DNA of 64,000 nucleotides from JAKAVN01 sp963734845. Lineage in GTDB: Bacteria > Desulfobacterota > Binatia > Binatales > Binataceae. A model generated the notes under the pieces. The model saw only the letters and a list, made by a program, of their open reading frames with translations. It made no database searches and was not told the DNA's origin. The position numbers and the translations under genes are program-made. Location of the stretch: NCBI GenBank assembly GCA_963734845.1, contig CAVTIS010000011.1:186001-250000 (forward strand). Reading direction: 5' to 3'. Position 1 is the first letter of the stretch. Every line of letters begins with the position of its first letter. Below, one piece after another: positions 1 to 7,678 of the stretch.

Positions 1-263
1 ACGCCTGCTATACGCCCAGCGTCGAGCAGGTCGAGGACGCGCGCCGCGTGGTAAAGCTCTACCATGAGAAGGGTGGCGGCTCGATGGCGGACCCCAAGAG
101 CGGCGAGATGATCGACGAGGCGACGATCAAGATTGCGCTGATGGACCTGGCTAAGGGCGCGCAGGCGGGAATCGTCAGCGAAAAGGAACTCAAGGAATGG
201 TCGGAGAAGAGCCGCGCGATCACCGGCTACGACATCCTGGAGTTCATGCGCCGCGTGGTGTAA
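1..263 (+). CDS. CitE/HpcH-HpaI family lyase, C-terminal end (partial)
   Basis: Only the last 86 codons are visible; the frame is open to the left edge, with codons starting at base 3. The segment beginning CYTPSVEQVEDARRVVKLYH, followed by a Gly-rich turn and the stretch GEMIDEATIKIA, matches the C-terminal end of CitE-like CoA-ester lyases and HpcH/HpaI aldolases, where a helix is followed by a conserved Met-Ile-Asp segment. These enzymes cleave or form C-C bonds in acyl-CoA or keto-acid substrates, with the active site in the missing part. The last 39 bp are repeated at 1350-1388, suggesting that this gene end served as an integration target. Family assignment is fairly sure; substrate unknown. 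Confidence 0.7.
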   Translation, partial: ACYTPSVEQVEDARRVVKLYHEKGGGSMADPKSGEMIDEATIKIALMDLAKGAQAGIVSEKELKEWSEKSRAITGYDILEFMRRVV

Positions 264-266
264 CGG
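228..266 (+). repeat. 39-bp direct repeat, copy 1 (att-like, end of the lyase gene)
   Basis: This copy covers the last codons and stop of the lyase gene plus three bases. It matches 1350-1388 in the same orientation with a single mismatch (C at 245, T at 1366). The two copies bracket about 1.1 kb. Duplication of a gene's 3' end while the reading frame stays intact is the usual footprint of tyrosine-recombinase integration. Confidence 0.8.
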
Positions 267-391
267 TGGCGCAGATTAACTCACGGAGAGAAAGGGCTCA
301 GCAATTTCGCCGTTTGTTGACGTAACCGTTCTCAAGGCTCGAAGGAAACCGTAAGTGACGATTGCCGCTTCGATTTTGCCGATTTGGGGCT

Positions 392-1033
392 TCAGAACAT
401 GCCGGGCGCAACCCGCCAGCGCACCCGCTGCCGGTAGGCCAAGTATTGGGGATCGCGATCGAGCAACTCCTCCTCGAGCGCGATGCGCCAGACCATGAAC
501 GGAATCGTCAGCGCCACCAATGCGAAATTGCGGACGCTTGGAGCAGCCATCGAGTTGCCGAAGGCGGTCAGCAGCCAGGCCGCGTACACCGGATGGCGAA
601 TTAGTCGGAAGGGGCCGCGTGCCACGAGGCCACGGTTGGCCGGGAGCAATCCGAAATGGGGGCCGAGGTAAAGCCACGCGACCAGCATCAGCGACAGACC
701 AACCACCTGAAAGATCGCGCCGGCCGCCTCCAGTGTGGGCCAATTCGTAGCGGCGAAGCGCGTAGCGGGGCGCATGAAGAGCGGCAGAACCATCATCGCC
801 GAAACCGCGATAAGCGCCTGATAATCGGTTCGGGCTTCACGCGGCGCCGACCGCGTCAATGACAACACGGCCATCGTTAGAGCGCCGATGATCCAAATCC
901 AGGCGGAGAGATTCGTGCGCCAGGCGTTCGGCGTCGTCGACAGCAACTGCGGCTCCCAAGGCACCAGAGTTGCCACAAAGGTCGTCGCGACGCCAAGATT
1001 GGCCGCCACGTGAAGCAGCCGGGATCTGCTCAA
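392..1033 (-). CDS. Isoprenylcysteine carboxyl methyltransferase (ICMT/PEMT) family membrane protein
   Basis: A 213-residue protein with about five hydrophobic segments. The ICMT/phospholipid methyltransferase signature lies near residues 140-155: GPFRLIRHPVYAAWL, the Arg-His-Pro core that binds S-adenosylmethionine in this family, followed by the acidic pair and LDRDPQYLAYRQRV tail (187-204). Bacterial members methylate unknown, probably lipid-like, membrane substrates. The start is a TTG preceded by AGGAAG a few bases upstream; no earlier in-frame start is evident. The gene lies between the 39-bp direct repeats and reads against the flanking lyase, so it is probably cargo or a remnant of an integrated segment. 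Family is secure; substrate cannot be told. Confidence 0.75.
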   Translation of the reverse strand: MSRSRLLHVAANLGVATTFVATLVPWEPQLLSTTPNAWRTNLSAWIWIIGALTMAVLSLTRSAPREARTDYQALIAVSAMMVLPLFMRPATRFAATNWPTLEAAGAIFQVVGLSLMLVAWLYLGPHFGLLPANRGLVARGPFRLIRHPVYAAWLLTAFGNSMAAPSVRNFALVALTIPFMVWRIALEEELLDRDPQYLAYRQRVRWRVAPGMF

Positions 1034-1068
1034 TCTGCTTCCTGGGCGGCGCGACGGCTCGGTTTCAC

Positions 1069-1112
1069 TGGTCGGCGGTGCAGGTTTCGAACCTGTGACC
1101 CGGCTTGTAAGC
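1069..1112 (-). tRNA. tRNA-Val-like 3' half (remnant, not a functional tRNA)
   Basis: Read on the minus strand this is the 3' half of a tRNA: an anticodon-loop-like CTTACAA (anticodon TAC, valine), a variable region, a T arm with loop TTCGAAA and four of five stem pairs, a 3' acceptor strand ACCGCCG, a discriminator base and CCA. The anticodon stem does not pair and no D arm follows upstream, so the 5' half is missing. A tRNA 3' half alone is what integrases leave at one end of an element. No intact tRNA-Val exists in the window to compare. Confidence 0.5.
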
Positions 1113-1349
1113 TGTGTTCCGCCAGGAAACGCCGTTGCGATTGATGATCATTTGCTAACGGCTAATAGCAGCAAATCCCTTGACGGAGAAATCATCGTCA
1201 GAAAGCGCCAATTCCTAGCCTCGAAGTTTCCAACAGGTGTCCACGAAGTGTCCAACGTGTCCAGATCTCAGCCAATCTTGCATGATCTCAGAGACAAGAA
1301 ATCCTTGGATTTCCATCTCAGACCATATCAGCGAAGATGCGGCGCAAGA

Positions 1350-1388
1350 TACGACATCCTGGAGTTTATGCGCCGCGTGGTGTAACGG
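1350..1388 (+). repeat. 39-bp direct repeat, copy 2 (att-like)
   Basis: Second copy of the lyase 3' end, encoding the residues YDILEFMRRVV and a stop, but lacking the rest of the gene. It lies 12 bases beyond the stop of the minus-strand membrane protein gene that ends at 1400. See copy 1 at 228-266. Confidence 0.8.
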
Positions 1389-1399
1389 CGATGAGCCTT

Positions 1400-2998
1400 T
1401 CACCAGTACGAAAGCCAGAGCGTCTGCCGCCCCGCAGGTATTGATACCGCCAGCAGCCCGCCCTGGGAGATGACGGTGCCGCGTCCGGCGGTGAGTCGCC
1501 AGAAGCGGTCGTAATTCTGGTTCACCACCAGTGTGGTCGCACTTGGCGCATCAACGGTGAAGCCCAGGCGGTCGGGGGTCCATTTGACCAGCTCGATCGT
1601 GCCCGCGCCGAGCAGGTACTGCTCGCCACGGTAGTTGGGTTCGCCGCTCGCGGCGACGGAGCTATTCCATTCCGTGTAGTCGTAGCAGTTGATTATTCCC
1701 AGGTTCTGGGAGGTCAAGCGCACCATGTCGCGCGAGACGATCGTGTACCCGCTACCCGGCTCGCGCACCTGACGGAAATCTCCGGGAGCGACGGCTGCGA
1801 CCTGATTTTGCAGCGGATAGCGCAAGTTGTACGTCCCCACCCAAAAACAGTCGAGCGTGGCAGCCACGACAAGCGCGGCTGCGATCGCGGATCCACAACC
1901 AGCGGCGATCCAGTCCGCACCGAAACCCGCGAGCACCGCGATCACCTGCACCAGCGGAACAATAAACCGGTAGGGCAGATGCTCCCACGAGAACACGGGC
2001 AGCTTGTGCAGCAAGGCCCACGGCCACCACGGACCGCTCGCGCCCATCGTCAGCGTGACCAGCAGCGCCGCCACGAGGGCCCAGGGCAACGCACGCCATG
2101 GGCGCATCAGGCCGGCAATTCCCAGCGCCAGAAAGACGCCGACGTACCCGCCGACTTCCTGCCATCCCCACATCACCCCGCTCTGCCTTTCCAGATCCTG
2201 ATTGCGCGACAAGAGGGCTGACCAGACCACGTGCAGCGAGCCGGAATCGAGAGCGGTCGGTCTCGGATGGGCCGCGGCGAAGAGGTAGCTCAACATCAGG
2301 CTTGGCGCCGCTACCGTCAGCCCCAAGGCAAAGACGCATGCCGTCACCCACAGGGGGCGGATGCTACGTTGCAGGACAGCGAGCGGTACCGCGAGCAGGC
2401 CGAGCATTAGTGCGGCAAAACTTGGCGGATAGGGACTTCCGTCGAGCCACATCAGCGCGAGCGCTGCCGCCGCCGGCCACACCCATCGCAATCGCTGCTC
2501 AATCGCACGCCAGCCGAAGGCAAGCAGCCAGGGGAGATAGCAAAATCCCATCATTACGAGTTCCCCCGAGGCCACGTGCAAAGGGAACCATGAGCTGGCC
2601 GCGAACGCCGAGGCGCAAGCCACGGCGCCCAGCGGACGCATCTCGAGTACGCGGCCAAGTACGTAGCCGCCAGCCCACGCCATCGCGAGGTGAAGCGGCA
2701 CCTCGAGATGCGCGCCAGCCGCGGGCCCGAAGATCAGGCTGAGCGGAAAAAACGGAGTGAGGATGCGCGCCTGGGGATTGGCCAGCAGGGGAGCGCCGCC
2801 GCACTTCCAAGGGTTCCAGAGCGGAAGTTGATGGTACCCGATTATGCTGCGGTAGCCCGCGAGCGTGAGCTGCATTGCGAAGTCCCAGTCCCAAAAGCTG
2901 CTCAGCACGCCAGGATGAAGGACTAACGGATAGCTGAACACCGCGCCGAAAACGAGCGCGGCCAAAACGACCAAGCCGATCTCGCCGCGCAATCTCAT
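1400..2998 (-). CDS. Polytopic membrane protein, YfhO/GT-C glycosyltransferase-like
   Basis: A 532-residue protein with an N-terminal hydrophobic segment and roughly ten more up to about residue 420, then a soluble beta-rich domain of about 110 residues. The layout, with an early loop containing DWDFAMQ and LPLWNPWKCGGAPLLANPQA, resembles YfhO-like and other GT-C-fold transferases, which use polyprenyl-linked sugars outside the membrane; the acidic pair in the first loop would be the candidate catalytic site. The Met at 2998 is chosen because it begins directly before the first membrane segment; 63 extra upstream codons look non-coding. It sits 25 bases after the SOD-like gene on the same strand. 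Function is inferred from topology only. Confidence 0.6.
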   Translation of the reverse strand: MRLRGEIGLVVLAALVFGAVFSYPLVLHPGVLSSFWDWDFAMQLTLAGYRSIIGYHQLPLWNPWKCGGAPLLANPQARILTPFFPLSLIFGPAAGAHLEVPLHLAMAWAGGYVLGRVLEMRPLGAVACASAFAASSWFPLHVASGELVMMGFCYLPWLLAFGWRAIEQRLRWVWPAAAALALMWLDGSPYPPSFAALMLGLLAVPLAVLQRSIRPLWVTACVFALGLTVAAPSLMLSYLFAAAHPRPTALDSGSLHVVWSALLSRNQDLERQSGVMWGWQEVGGYVGVFLALGIAGLMRPWRALPWALVAALLVTLTMGASGPWWPWALLHKLPVFSWEHLPYRFIVPLVQVIAVLAGFGADWIAAGCGSAIAAALVVAATLDCFWVGTYNLRYPLQNQVAAVAPGDFRQVREPGSGYTIVSRDMVRLTSQNLGIINCYDYTEWNSSVAASGEPNYRGEQYLLGAGTIELVKWTPDRLGFTVDAPSATTLVVNQNYDRFWRLTAGRGTVISQGGLLAVSIPAGRQTLWLSYW

Positions 2999-3023
2999 CA
3001 GCCTTCGAGAACTGAAGCCCGGG

Positions 3024-3806
3024 TCAGTGGCGATCGACGGCGCGGTAGCGCGCCGCCACCACGTCCCAATCGATGTGTTCGAGGAAGCGCGCGGTGTATT
3101 TCGCGCGATCGGGATAGTTGAGCAGATAGGCGTGCGAGGCCACGTCGCATACCACCAACGGATTACCGCCGGCCCATCCGCCGGCATCGTCGCCGCCCGC
3201 GGGCAGATTGTGCCATCGATCGTCGTACGGGTCGTATTCGAGAATCGCCCACGCCGGTGCGATCCGCGCGCATTCGATAAAGTCCGCGCGCCAGCGGTCG
3301 AACGAACCCATGTGTTCGTTTAAGTTGTCGAGCATGTAACCCGAGGGCTTCATCGGCTTGAGCGCGAGATTGCGGAAATAGAACTCGTGCAGCAGCACCG
3401 AATTCGCCGCCTCGATCTGCTGGCGGCGGATCAGTCCGTAGTCGTTGCCATGGGCGGCGTCGCGCGGCATCGAGGCGAGCACCCGCTCGGCCACTACCAG
3501 GCGCTCGAAATCGCGGCGATAGGCCTGATAGCTTTGCGCGAGCTGATCGTGTGAGAGAAAGCCGAAAATCTCCGGATGCGGCAACGCCATCGGACGTCGC
3601 GGCTGAAGGCCCGCCTCGCCCTTGAGCAGACCCTCGCTGGCGAGCCCGCTTTCCGGCGGAGGCAGTGGCAGTGCGGAGGCGGCGCGCGCGACCCCGCCTA
3701 TCGCAGCCGCAGCACCGAGCGTCAGCGCTGCGCTTAGAAGCTCACGCCGCGCGATACGGCGCTCGCCGCTGGAACTTGCTGTGTGACGGCCTTCGCCCTG
3801 TTTCAC
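3024..3806 (-). CDS. Exported iron/manganese superoxide dismutase-like protein with one metal ligand replaced
   Basis: A 260-residue protein with a Tat-like signal (IARRELL at 18-24, then a hydrophobic Ala/Gly segment ending near ARA, residue 42). The C-terminal two thirds match the Fe/Mn SOD fold: LLHEFYFRN (His140), FDRWRADFIE, and DVASHAYLLNY, supplying Asp221 and His225. The first helix aligns (LAQSYQAYRRDF) but the expected first metal His, of the HYGKHH type, is Ser92. Three of four ligands therefore remain. The GTG start overlaps the argC stop by four bases, implying translational coupling. It may be a SOD with altered metal site or a non-catalytic relative; probably exported. Confidence 0.7.
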   Translation of the reverse strand: MKQGEGRHTASSSGERRIARRELLSAALTLGAAAAIGGVARAASALPLPPPESGLASEGLLKGEAGLQPRRPMALPHPEIFGFLSHDQLAQSYQAYRRDFERLVVAERVLASMPRDAAHGNDYGLIRRQQIEAANSVLLHEFYFRNLALKPMKPSGYMLDNLNEHMGSFDRWRADFIECARIAPAWAILEYDPYDDRWHNLPAGGDDAGGWAGGNPLVVCDVASHAYLLNYPDRAKYTARFLEHIDWDVVAARYRAVDRH

Positions 3807-4858
3807 GGAACGGGCGCCACGCCCAGCAGTCCCGCCGCCTCGTCATGCCCCAGCATCAGGTTGAGGTCCTGCACCGCCTGGCCCGCCGCGCCTTTACCGA
3901 GGTTGTCGATCGCGGTCAGCACGAGCAGGGTTTGCGAACGGCGATCGAGCACGAAGCCGAGTTCGCAGAAATTGGTGGCGCGGACGTTTTTCAGCTCGGG
4001 CAATTCGCCCGACTTGAGCAGCCGCACGAAAGGCGACTTCGCAAAGGACGCCTCGAACGCCGCGCGCACGTCTTCCTCGGTGGTGCCGGCGCGCGGGCGC
4101 ATAAAAATCGAGCTCAGGATGCCGCGCGTCACCGGCAGCAGATGCGGCACGAACATCACCGCGACTTCGCGCCCGAGCGTGGTGCCGATCTCCTGCTCCA
4201 TCTCGGGAACGTGGCGATGGTTGCCGACCCTGTAGGCGCGAAAGTTTTCATTGACCTCGGCGAAGAGCTGTTCGATTTGGGCCGCGCGCCGAGCACCGGT
4301 GGCGCCCGACTTGGAGTCGATCACAATCGAGGCCGGGTCGACCAGGTCGCGCCGGATGAGCGGCAAAATTCCGAGCAGCGCGCCGGTGGGGAAGCATCCC
4401 GGCACCGCGACGAGCCGCGCCTCGCGCAGTTCATGGCGATGGAACTCGGCGAGTCCGTACACCGCCTCCTTGAGCAGCGCGGGCGCCGGATGCTCGGCGC
4501 CATAGGTCACCCGGTACTGCGCGGGATCCTTCAGACGGAAGTCGGCCGAGAGATCGATAATCTTGAGCCTGGCGGCGGCCAGTTCAGCCAGCAGCGCCGC
4601 GCCGACCCGCTCCGGCAAACACGACATCACGACTTCGGCCCGCCCAGCGATGAGATCGGGGCGCAACTCCTCGAACGGAGGCAGATCGATCCCGGCCAAG
4701 TGGCGATAGACGTCGGTAACCTCGCGTCCGGCGTAGTGTTCGGAGGTGAGCATGCTCAACTCTACGAAGGGATGCCCGGCAAGAATGCGCACTGCCTCGA
4801 TGCCTGAATAGCCGGACGCTCCCAGCACCGCTACTTTGACCTTGTTGCGCGACGCCAT
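3803..4858 (-). CDS. argC: N-acetyl-gamma-glutamyl-phosphate reductase
   Basis: Third step of arginine synthesis: NADPH-dependent reduction of N-acetylglutamyl phosphate to the semialdehyde, in the cytoplasm. The 351 residues carry the Rossmann loop GASGYSG (13-19), the catalytic Cys155 in VPGCFPTGA, and the His-rich NHRHVPEMEQE near 213-223. Length is normal for the family. A GAGGGAG-type ribosome site precedes the ATG. The only neighbour it is coupled to is the exported SOD-like gene, which overlaps its stop; no other arg gene is nearby. Confidence 0.95.
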   Translation of the reverse strand: MASRNKVKVAVLGASGYSGIEAVRILAGHPFVELSMLTSEHYAGREVTDVYRHLAGIDLPPFEELRPDLIAGRAEVVMSCLPERVGAALLAELAAARLKIIDLSADFRLKDPAQYRVTYGAEHPAPALLKEAVYGLAEFHRHELREARLVAVPGCFPTGALLGILPLIRRDLVDPASIVIDSKSGATGARRAAQIEQLFAEVNENFRAYRVGNHRHVPEMEQEIGTTLGREVAVMFVPHLLPVTRGILSSIFMRPRAGTTEEDVRAAFEASFAKSPFVRLLKSGELPELKNVRATNFCELGFVLDRRSQTLLVLTAIDNLGKGAAGQAVQDLNLMLGHDEAAGLLGVAPVP

Positions 4859-5037
4859 CGGAACTCCCTCGCCCTCCTTGCCGTATGTGGATAATGCGCG
4901 GCCGAGGCAACAAGCCTGCCCAACGACCTAGCACTAATGCGCGGCGCGGGCCAGTTGTGGACGCGCGCACGCGGCGGAAAGCGGCCATGCGCGCGGCCTG
5001 GAAAAACGTATCCTGCGCATGCGCGCCGGCGCGCGGT

Positions 5038-5436
5038 TTAGCGTTTGGAGTATTGCGGACGCTTGCGAGCCTTGTGGCGGCCGTACTTTTTGCGTTCGAC
5101 CTCGCGCGGGTCGCGCGTCAGCATCCCGCCCTTGCGCAGCGCAGGGCGCAGAGCCTCGGAGGCGACGACCAGCGCGCGCGAGATTCCGTGGCGCACGGCT
5201 TCGGCCTGGGCCGCGATGCCGCCGCCGCGGACGCTTACGATCACGTCGTAATGGCCTTTGGTCTCGGTGAGTTCGAAGGGTTCCATGATCTTCATGCGCG
5301 AGGTGTCGCGCGGAAAATAGACCTCGAGCGCGCGTTCGTTGACGCTGATGGCGCCGGTGCCGGGCGCGAGCCGCACCCGTGCGATCGCGCTCTTGCGTTT
5401 GCCGACCGTCCAGATTTCCGCCTTCTTGTCTGCCAT
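5038..5436 (-). CDS. rpsI: Ribosomal protein S9 (uS9)
   Basis: 132 residues, the normal size. Conserved features are the N-terminal GKRKSAIARVRL, central GGGIAAQAEAVRHGISRAL, and the basic C-terminal tail KKYGRHKARKRPQYSKR, which reaches the ribosomal P site. It lies 54 bases downstream of rplM on the same strand, the standard bacterial rplM-rpsI pair. Confidence 0.97.
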   Translation of the reverse strand: MADKKAEIWTVGKRKSAIARVRLAPGTGAISVNERALEVYFPRDTSRMKIMEPFELTETKGHYDVIVSVRGGGIAAQAEAVRHGISRALVVASEALRPALRKGGMLTRDPREVERKKYGRHKARKRPQYSKR

Positions 5437-5490
5437 CTCGCCTTGGTTCCCTCCAGAAGCTTGAGCGCCGCCCGCAGCCCGACCGCCGGT

Positions 5491-5937
5491 TTAGAGCTCG
5501 ACCTGCTGAGGCTGCTGCGCGGCGTGCGGATGATCCGCCCCGCGATAAATCTTGAGCTTGGTAAAGAGCCGCCGTCCGAGCCGGTTCTTCGGCAGCATCC
5601 CGCGCACCGCCGCCTCCAGCAGGCGCTCGGGCCGCGTCTCCATCAGGCGCGCCGCAGTGGTCGTGCGTACGCCGCCCGGATAGCCCGTGTGGCGGCTGTA
5701 CACCTTGCCCTCGAGCTTGTCGCCCGTGAGGCGCACCTTGCCGGCGTTGATGATGATGACGAAGTCGCCGGCGTCCTGATGCGGTGTGAAGTCGGGACGA
5801 TGCTTGCCGCGGAGCACGCTCGCCGCGCGCGTCGCGACGCGGCCGAGCGGCCGTTCGCTGGCGTCAATCAGCACCCAGCGCCGATCGCGCAGTGCGTTTT
5901 CGTGCGAAACGCTTCTGGTCTGTTCACTCAGTTTCAA
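5491..5937 (-). CDS. rplM: Ribosomal protein L13 (uL13)
   Basis: 148 residues with the L13 landmarks RRWVLIDASERPLGRVA, GDFVIIINAGKVRLTG, and RGMLPKNRLGRRLFTKLKIY. No ATG lies close to the conserved start; the frame runs further upstream through the tRNA-Asp gene, so that part is not coding. A TTG at 5937 has GAGGG eight bases upstream and gives MKLSEQTRS before the conserved core, so it is taken as the start. Co-transcribed with rpsI. Confidence 0.9.
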   Translation of the reverse strand: MKLSEQTRSVSHENALRDRRWVLIDASERPLGRVATRAASVLRGKHRPDFTPHQDAGDFVIIINAGKVRLTGDKLEGKVYSRHTGYPGGVRTTTAARLMETRPERLLEAAVRGMLPKNRLGRRLFTKLKIYRGADHPHAAQQPQQVEL

Positions 5938-6041
5938 CTCATCAACCCTCGTGCCTGGCGGCCACGCCCGTCGATGGGACCCATCATGGGGAAGCCCATC
6001 ATGAAAACCCTCAGGGCGGGACGGCCGGCGCAAGCAAATTT

Positions 6042-6119
6042 TGGCGGGGCCGATGGGATTTGAACCCACGACTTCCGACGTGACAGGCCGGCGTTCTAAC
6101 CGGGCTGAACTACGACCCC
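6042..6119 (-). tRNA. tRNA-Asp (GTC)
   Basis: A full cloverleaf on the minus strand: acceptor arm GGGGTCG paired with CGGCCCC, anticodon loop CTGTCAC with anticodon GTC, T loop TTCAAAT, discriminator G and an encoded CCA end. It sits about 100 bases upstream of rplM and 50 bases from the left end of the transposable element. Confidence 0.95.
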
Positions 6120-6177
6120 GCCCGAACCATCTTTTTTGACACTTTCCGGCCCTCGGAGCAACCAACCCTCCGCGGCG

Positions 6178-6197
6178 GGTAGTGTCCTAATTTGAAT
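6178..6197 (+). repeat. Left terminal inverted repeat of the element
   Basis: Twenty bases identical to the reverse complement of 9464-9483. The stop codon of the small membrane protein gene (6187-6189) lies inside it, so that gene uses the transposon end for its own termination codon. Confidence 0.9.
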
Positions 6198-6471
6198 CGC
6201 TACCGACCGACCATAGAAAATAGCCGACCATAAGACTACCGAAGCAGATGCCGAGAAGTTCAAAATAGAAGACCGGAAAGGCTCTTTCAACAAGCCAATA
6301 GACGAATGGGAAAACAAACACACTGGGAGACGTGAAGATCGCAACGAGAGTGCCCAGGAAGCCGCCTAACCAAGTTCTCAAAACCACACAGTAGTAGAAG
6401 AACAAGACCAGACTCGCCAAGATCGAGACGACGAAGAAAACAATGCCGATGCCTCGGGCCAGAAATTTCAT
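6187..6471 (-). CDS. Small membrane protein, passenger of the transposable element
   Basis: 94 residues, almost wholly hydrophobic, with three probable membrane helices (about 6-32, 36-60 and 66-88) and few charged residues. It begins 11 bases after the transposase stop on the same strand, so the two are probably one transcript, and its stop codon lies within the terminal inverted repeat. The frame also stays open upstream into the transposase gene, but the ATG at 6471, just after the transposase stop, is the natural start. I recognise no family. It could be a holin-like, immunity or transposition-accessory protein; none of this is shown. Confidence 0.55.
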   Translation of the reverse strand: MKFLARGIGIVFFVVSILASLVLFFYYCVVLRTWLGGFLGTLVAIFTSPSVFVFPFVYWLVERAFPVFYFELLGICFGSLMVGYFLWSVGSDSN

Positions 6472-6482
6472 GCCGCCGCTCC

Positions 6483-7310
6483 TTACTCTTTGATCGTCTC
6501 GATCAAGTCTTCGACCGACCATAGCCGATCCGTCACGCCTGCGGCCATCGCTGGCGTGCAGCGCAGCGTGCGATGGACCCGCACGAAATTGTAGTGCGCG
6601 TAGTGCAGAGCCACAGACGCTTTGAGGTTCGCCAATTTCTTGCTGAACGCATTGGTCAGCCTTGTGAAACGGCGGCATTCCATGCGCACGCTTAGATTCT
6701 GGCGCTCTACGAAACTTGTCGAAATGTGTACCGGATCGGGGTCTCCTATAAGCTCCTCCTTGCCGCTACTGATCATCCTGGGTGGCGAGTAGCGACCACG
6801 CCCGACATTCAAATCGCTCGCAAACACTTTAACCAACTGTGCGTACTCACAGCGCTTTCCAAACGCGCGCATGATGGCGTCGTAATACGGGACGAAAGCG
6901 TCTGTCGTGATTTGCGGCCTGTTCACGATGCGGGAGCACAGATCGTCAATGAAAATAGTCGTATCAGCTACCGTGCGACGGCCAACATGAAAGCACGGGA
7001 CCAGCTTCGTATCGGCGTCCAAAGCCACGAACGTGTAAGCGTCCCCAAACTCTCCACGCTCTGGCAGTTGAGCCGCACGCTTCTGCTTCATTCCAACGAA
7101 TGCCCACAGTTCGTCCAATTGGAGCCGCTGGCAGTTGAGGTTCCGCATTTCGCGGTCCATCAGTGAGGCGCATCCTTCGCCCACGCGAACCATCAGCCGC
7201 ATGATCGTATCGCGATGGATTCCGGTCATGCGCTCGACGCTGCGAATGCTGTTGCCTTCAACCAGAGCCGCAATCACACGCATTTGTTCATTCGTGTTCA
7301 GCGCGTTCAT
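6483..7310 (-). CDS. IS1-family-like DDE transposase
   Basis: 275 residues. The N-terminus holds a helix-turn-helix (SIRSVERMTGIHRDTIMRLM, about 21-40). The catalytic core shows Asp in LQLDELWAFV, Asp in FVALDADTKLV and Glu in SFVERQNLSVR, the last being typical of the wider IS1 transposase group; YNFVRVHRTL follows near the C-terminus. It appears as a single frame, not the frameshifted InsA-InsB arrangement of classical IS1. Full length with all three catalytic residues, so probably active. Its ATG lies only six bases from the -10 box, giving a nearly leaderless message. Confidence 0.88.
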   Translation of the reverse strand: MNALNTNEQMRVIAALVEGNSIRSVERMTGIHRDTIMRLMVRVGEGCASLMDREMRNLNCQRLQLDELWAFVGMKQKRAAQLPERGEFGDAYTFVALDADTKLVPCFHVGRRTVADTTIFIDDLCSRIVNRPQITTDAFVPYYDAIMRAFGKRCEYAQLVKVFASDLNVGRGRYSPPRMISSGKEELIGDPDPVHISTSFVERQNLSVRMECRRFTRLTNAFSKKLANLKASVALHYAHYNFVRVHRTLRCTPAMAAGVTDRLWSVEDLIETIKE

Positions 7311-7316
7311 ATTCGT

Positions 7317-7346
7317 ACTATACGTGACCGGTCACGCATTTGTCAA
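7317..7346 (-). promoter_or_regulatory. Transposase promoter with operator-like palindrome in the spacer
   Basis: On the minus strand: -35 TTGACA (7341-7346), an 18-base spacer, and -10 TATAGT (7317-7322). The spacer contains a perfect 14-bp palindrome CGTGACCGGTCACG (7323-7336) abutting the -10 box, a classic repressor position. The predicted transcription start falls on or within a base or two of the ATG at 7310. The half-site CGTGAC also recurs around the start of the small basic gene (9412-9437). Confidence 0.7.
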
Positions 7347-7420
7347 GGATGAGACTTAAGACATTGGGCAATAGACTGCGCCGCTCTCTTATCTAGTGAC
7401 ACCGTTGTGTAAAAACATTT

Positions 7421-7626
7421 GCCGCGTACCTATGCGGCGATTGCTAGATACGATGAATAAGCGTAAAAAAGTATTGTGGTAAGGAAGGGCCGACTTGAGG
7501 GTTTAACTCTTTGGCCGGAGTGACCCCAAGTCGGCCCGCCACAGTCGGGAGGTGGTGCGTTTGATAGCCTAAAGCCGGTTGTACCGGCGGTCCACTCCGG
7601 AGCGGGGACGCCCGCTCCGGTATTTT
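7421..7626 (+). ncRNA. Candidate structured RNA inside the transposable element
   Basis: The 370 bases between the transposase start and the double-HTH gene hold no ORF but a run of hairpins: 7421-7426/7433-7438; 7487-7496/7528-7537 (ten perfect pairs); 7574-7579/7583-7588 (six pairs, three-base loop); and 7597-7606/7611-7620 (ten perfect GC-rich pairs, loop GACG) followed by TATTTT, terminator-like. A fifth (7636-7644/7651-7659, one wobble) lies just before the ribosome site of the next gene. It could be a small RNA ending near 7626, or a structured leader of the HTH gene. Strand is inferred from the terminator-like end and the downstream gene; no convincing promoter seen. Confidence 0.45.
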
Positions 7627-7678
7627 CACACTACTCCCGTCTGCTTTATAGCAGGCGGGATCTTTGGAGGCAATTGCG

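Larger units (their letters stand above)
1034..1399. other. Intergenic stretch with tRNA fragment, short repeats and att-like copy
   Basis: No convincing gene. It holds the tRNA-Val-like fragment (1069-1112), three GTGTCCA words at 1237, 1248 and 1257, three ATCTCAG words between about 1264 and 1320, and the second 39-bp repeat (1350-1388). Closely spaced repeated words beside an att-like core resemble recombinase arm-binding sites, but this is inference. Confidence 0.45.

Noticed and set aside
3665..4807. A 380-codon plus-strand frame across argC and the SOD-like gene
   Set aside because: Antisense to two well-supported genes, with low-complexity Arg/Gln-rich product.
5980..6005. Repeated CCCATCATG words before rplM as an operator
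   Set aside because: Two short copies in the leader; no recognised binding site and no symmetry that stands out from background.
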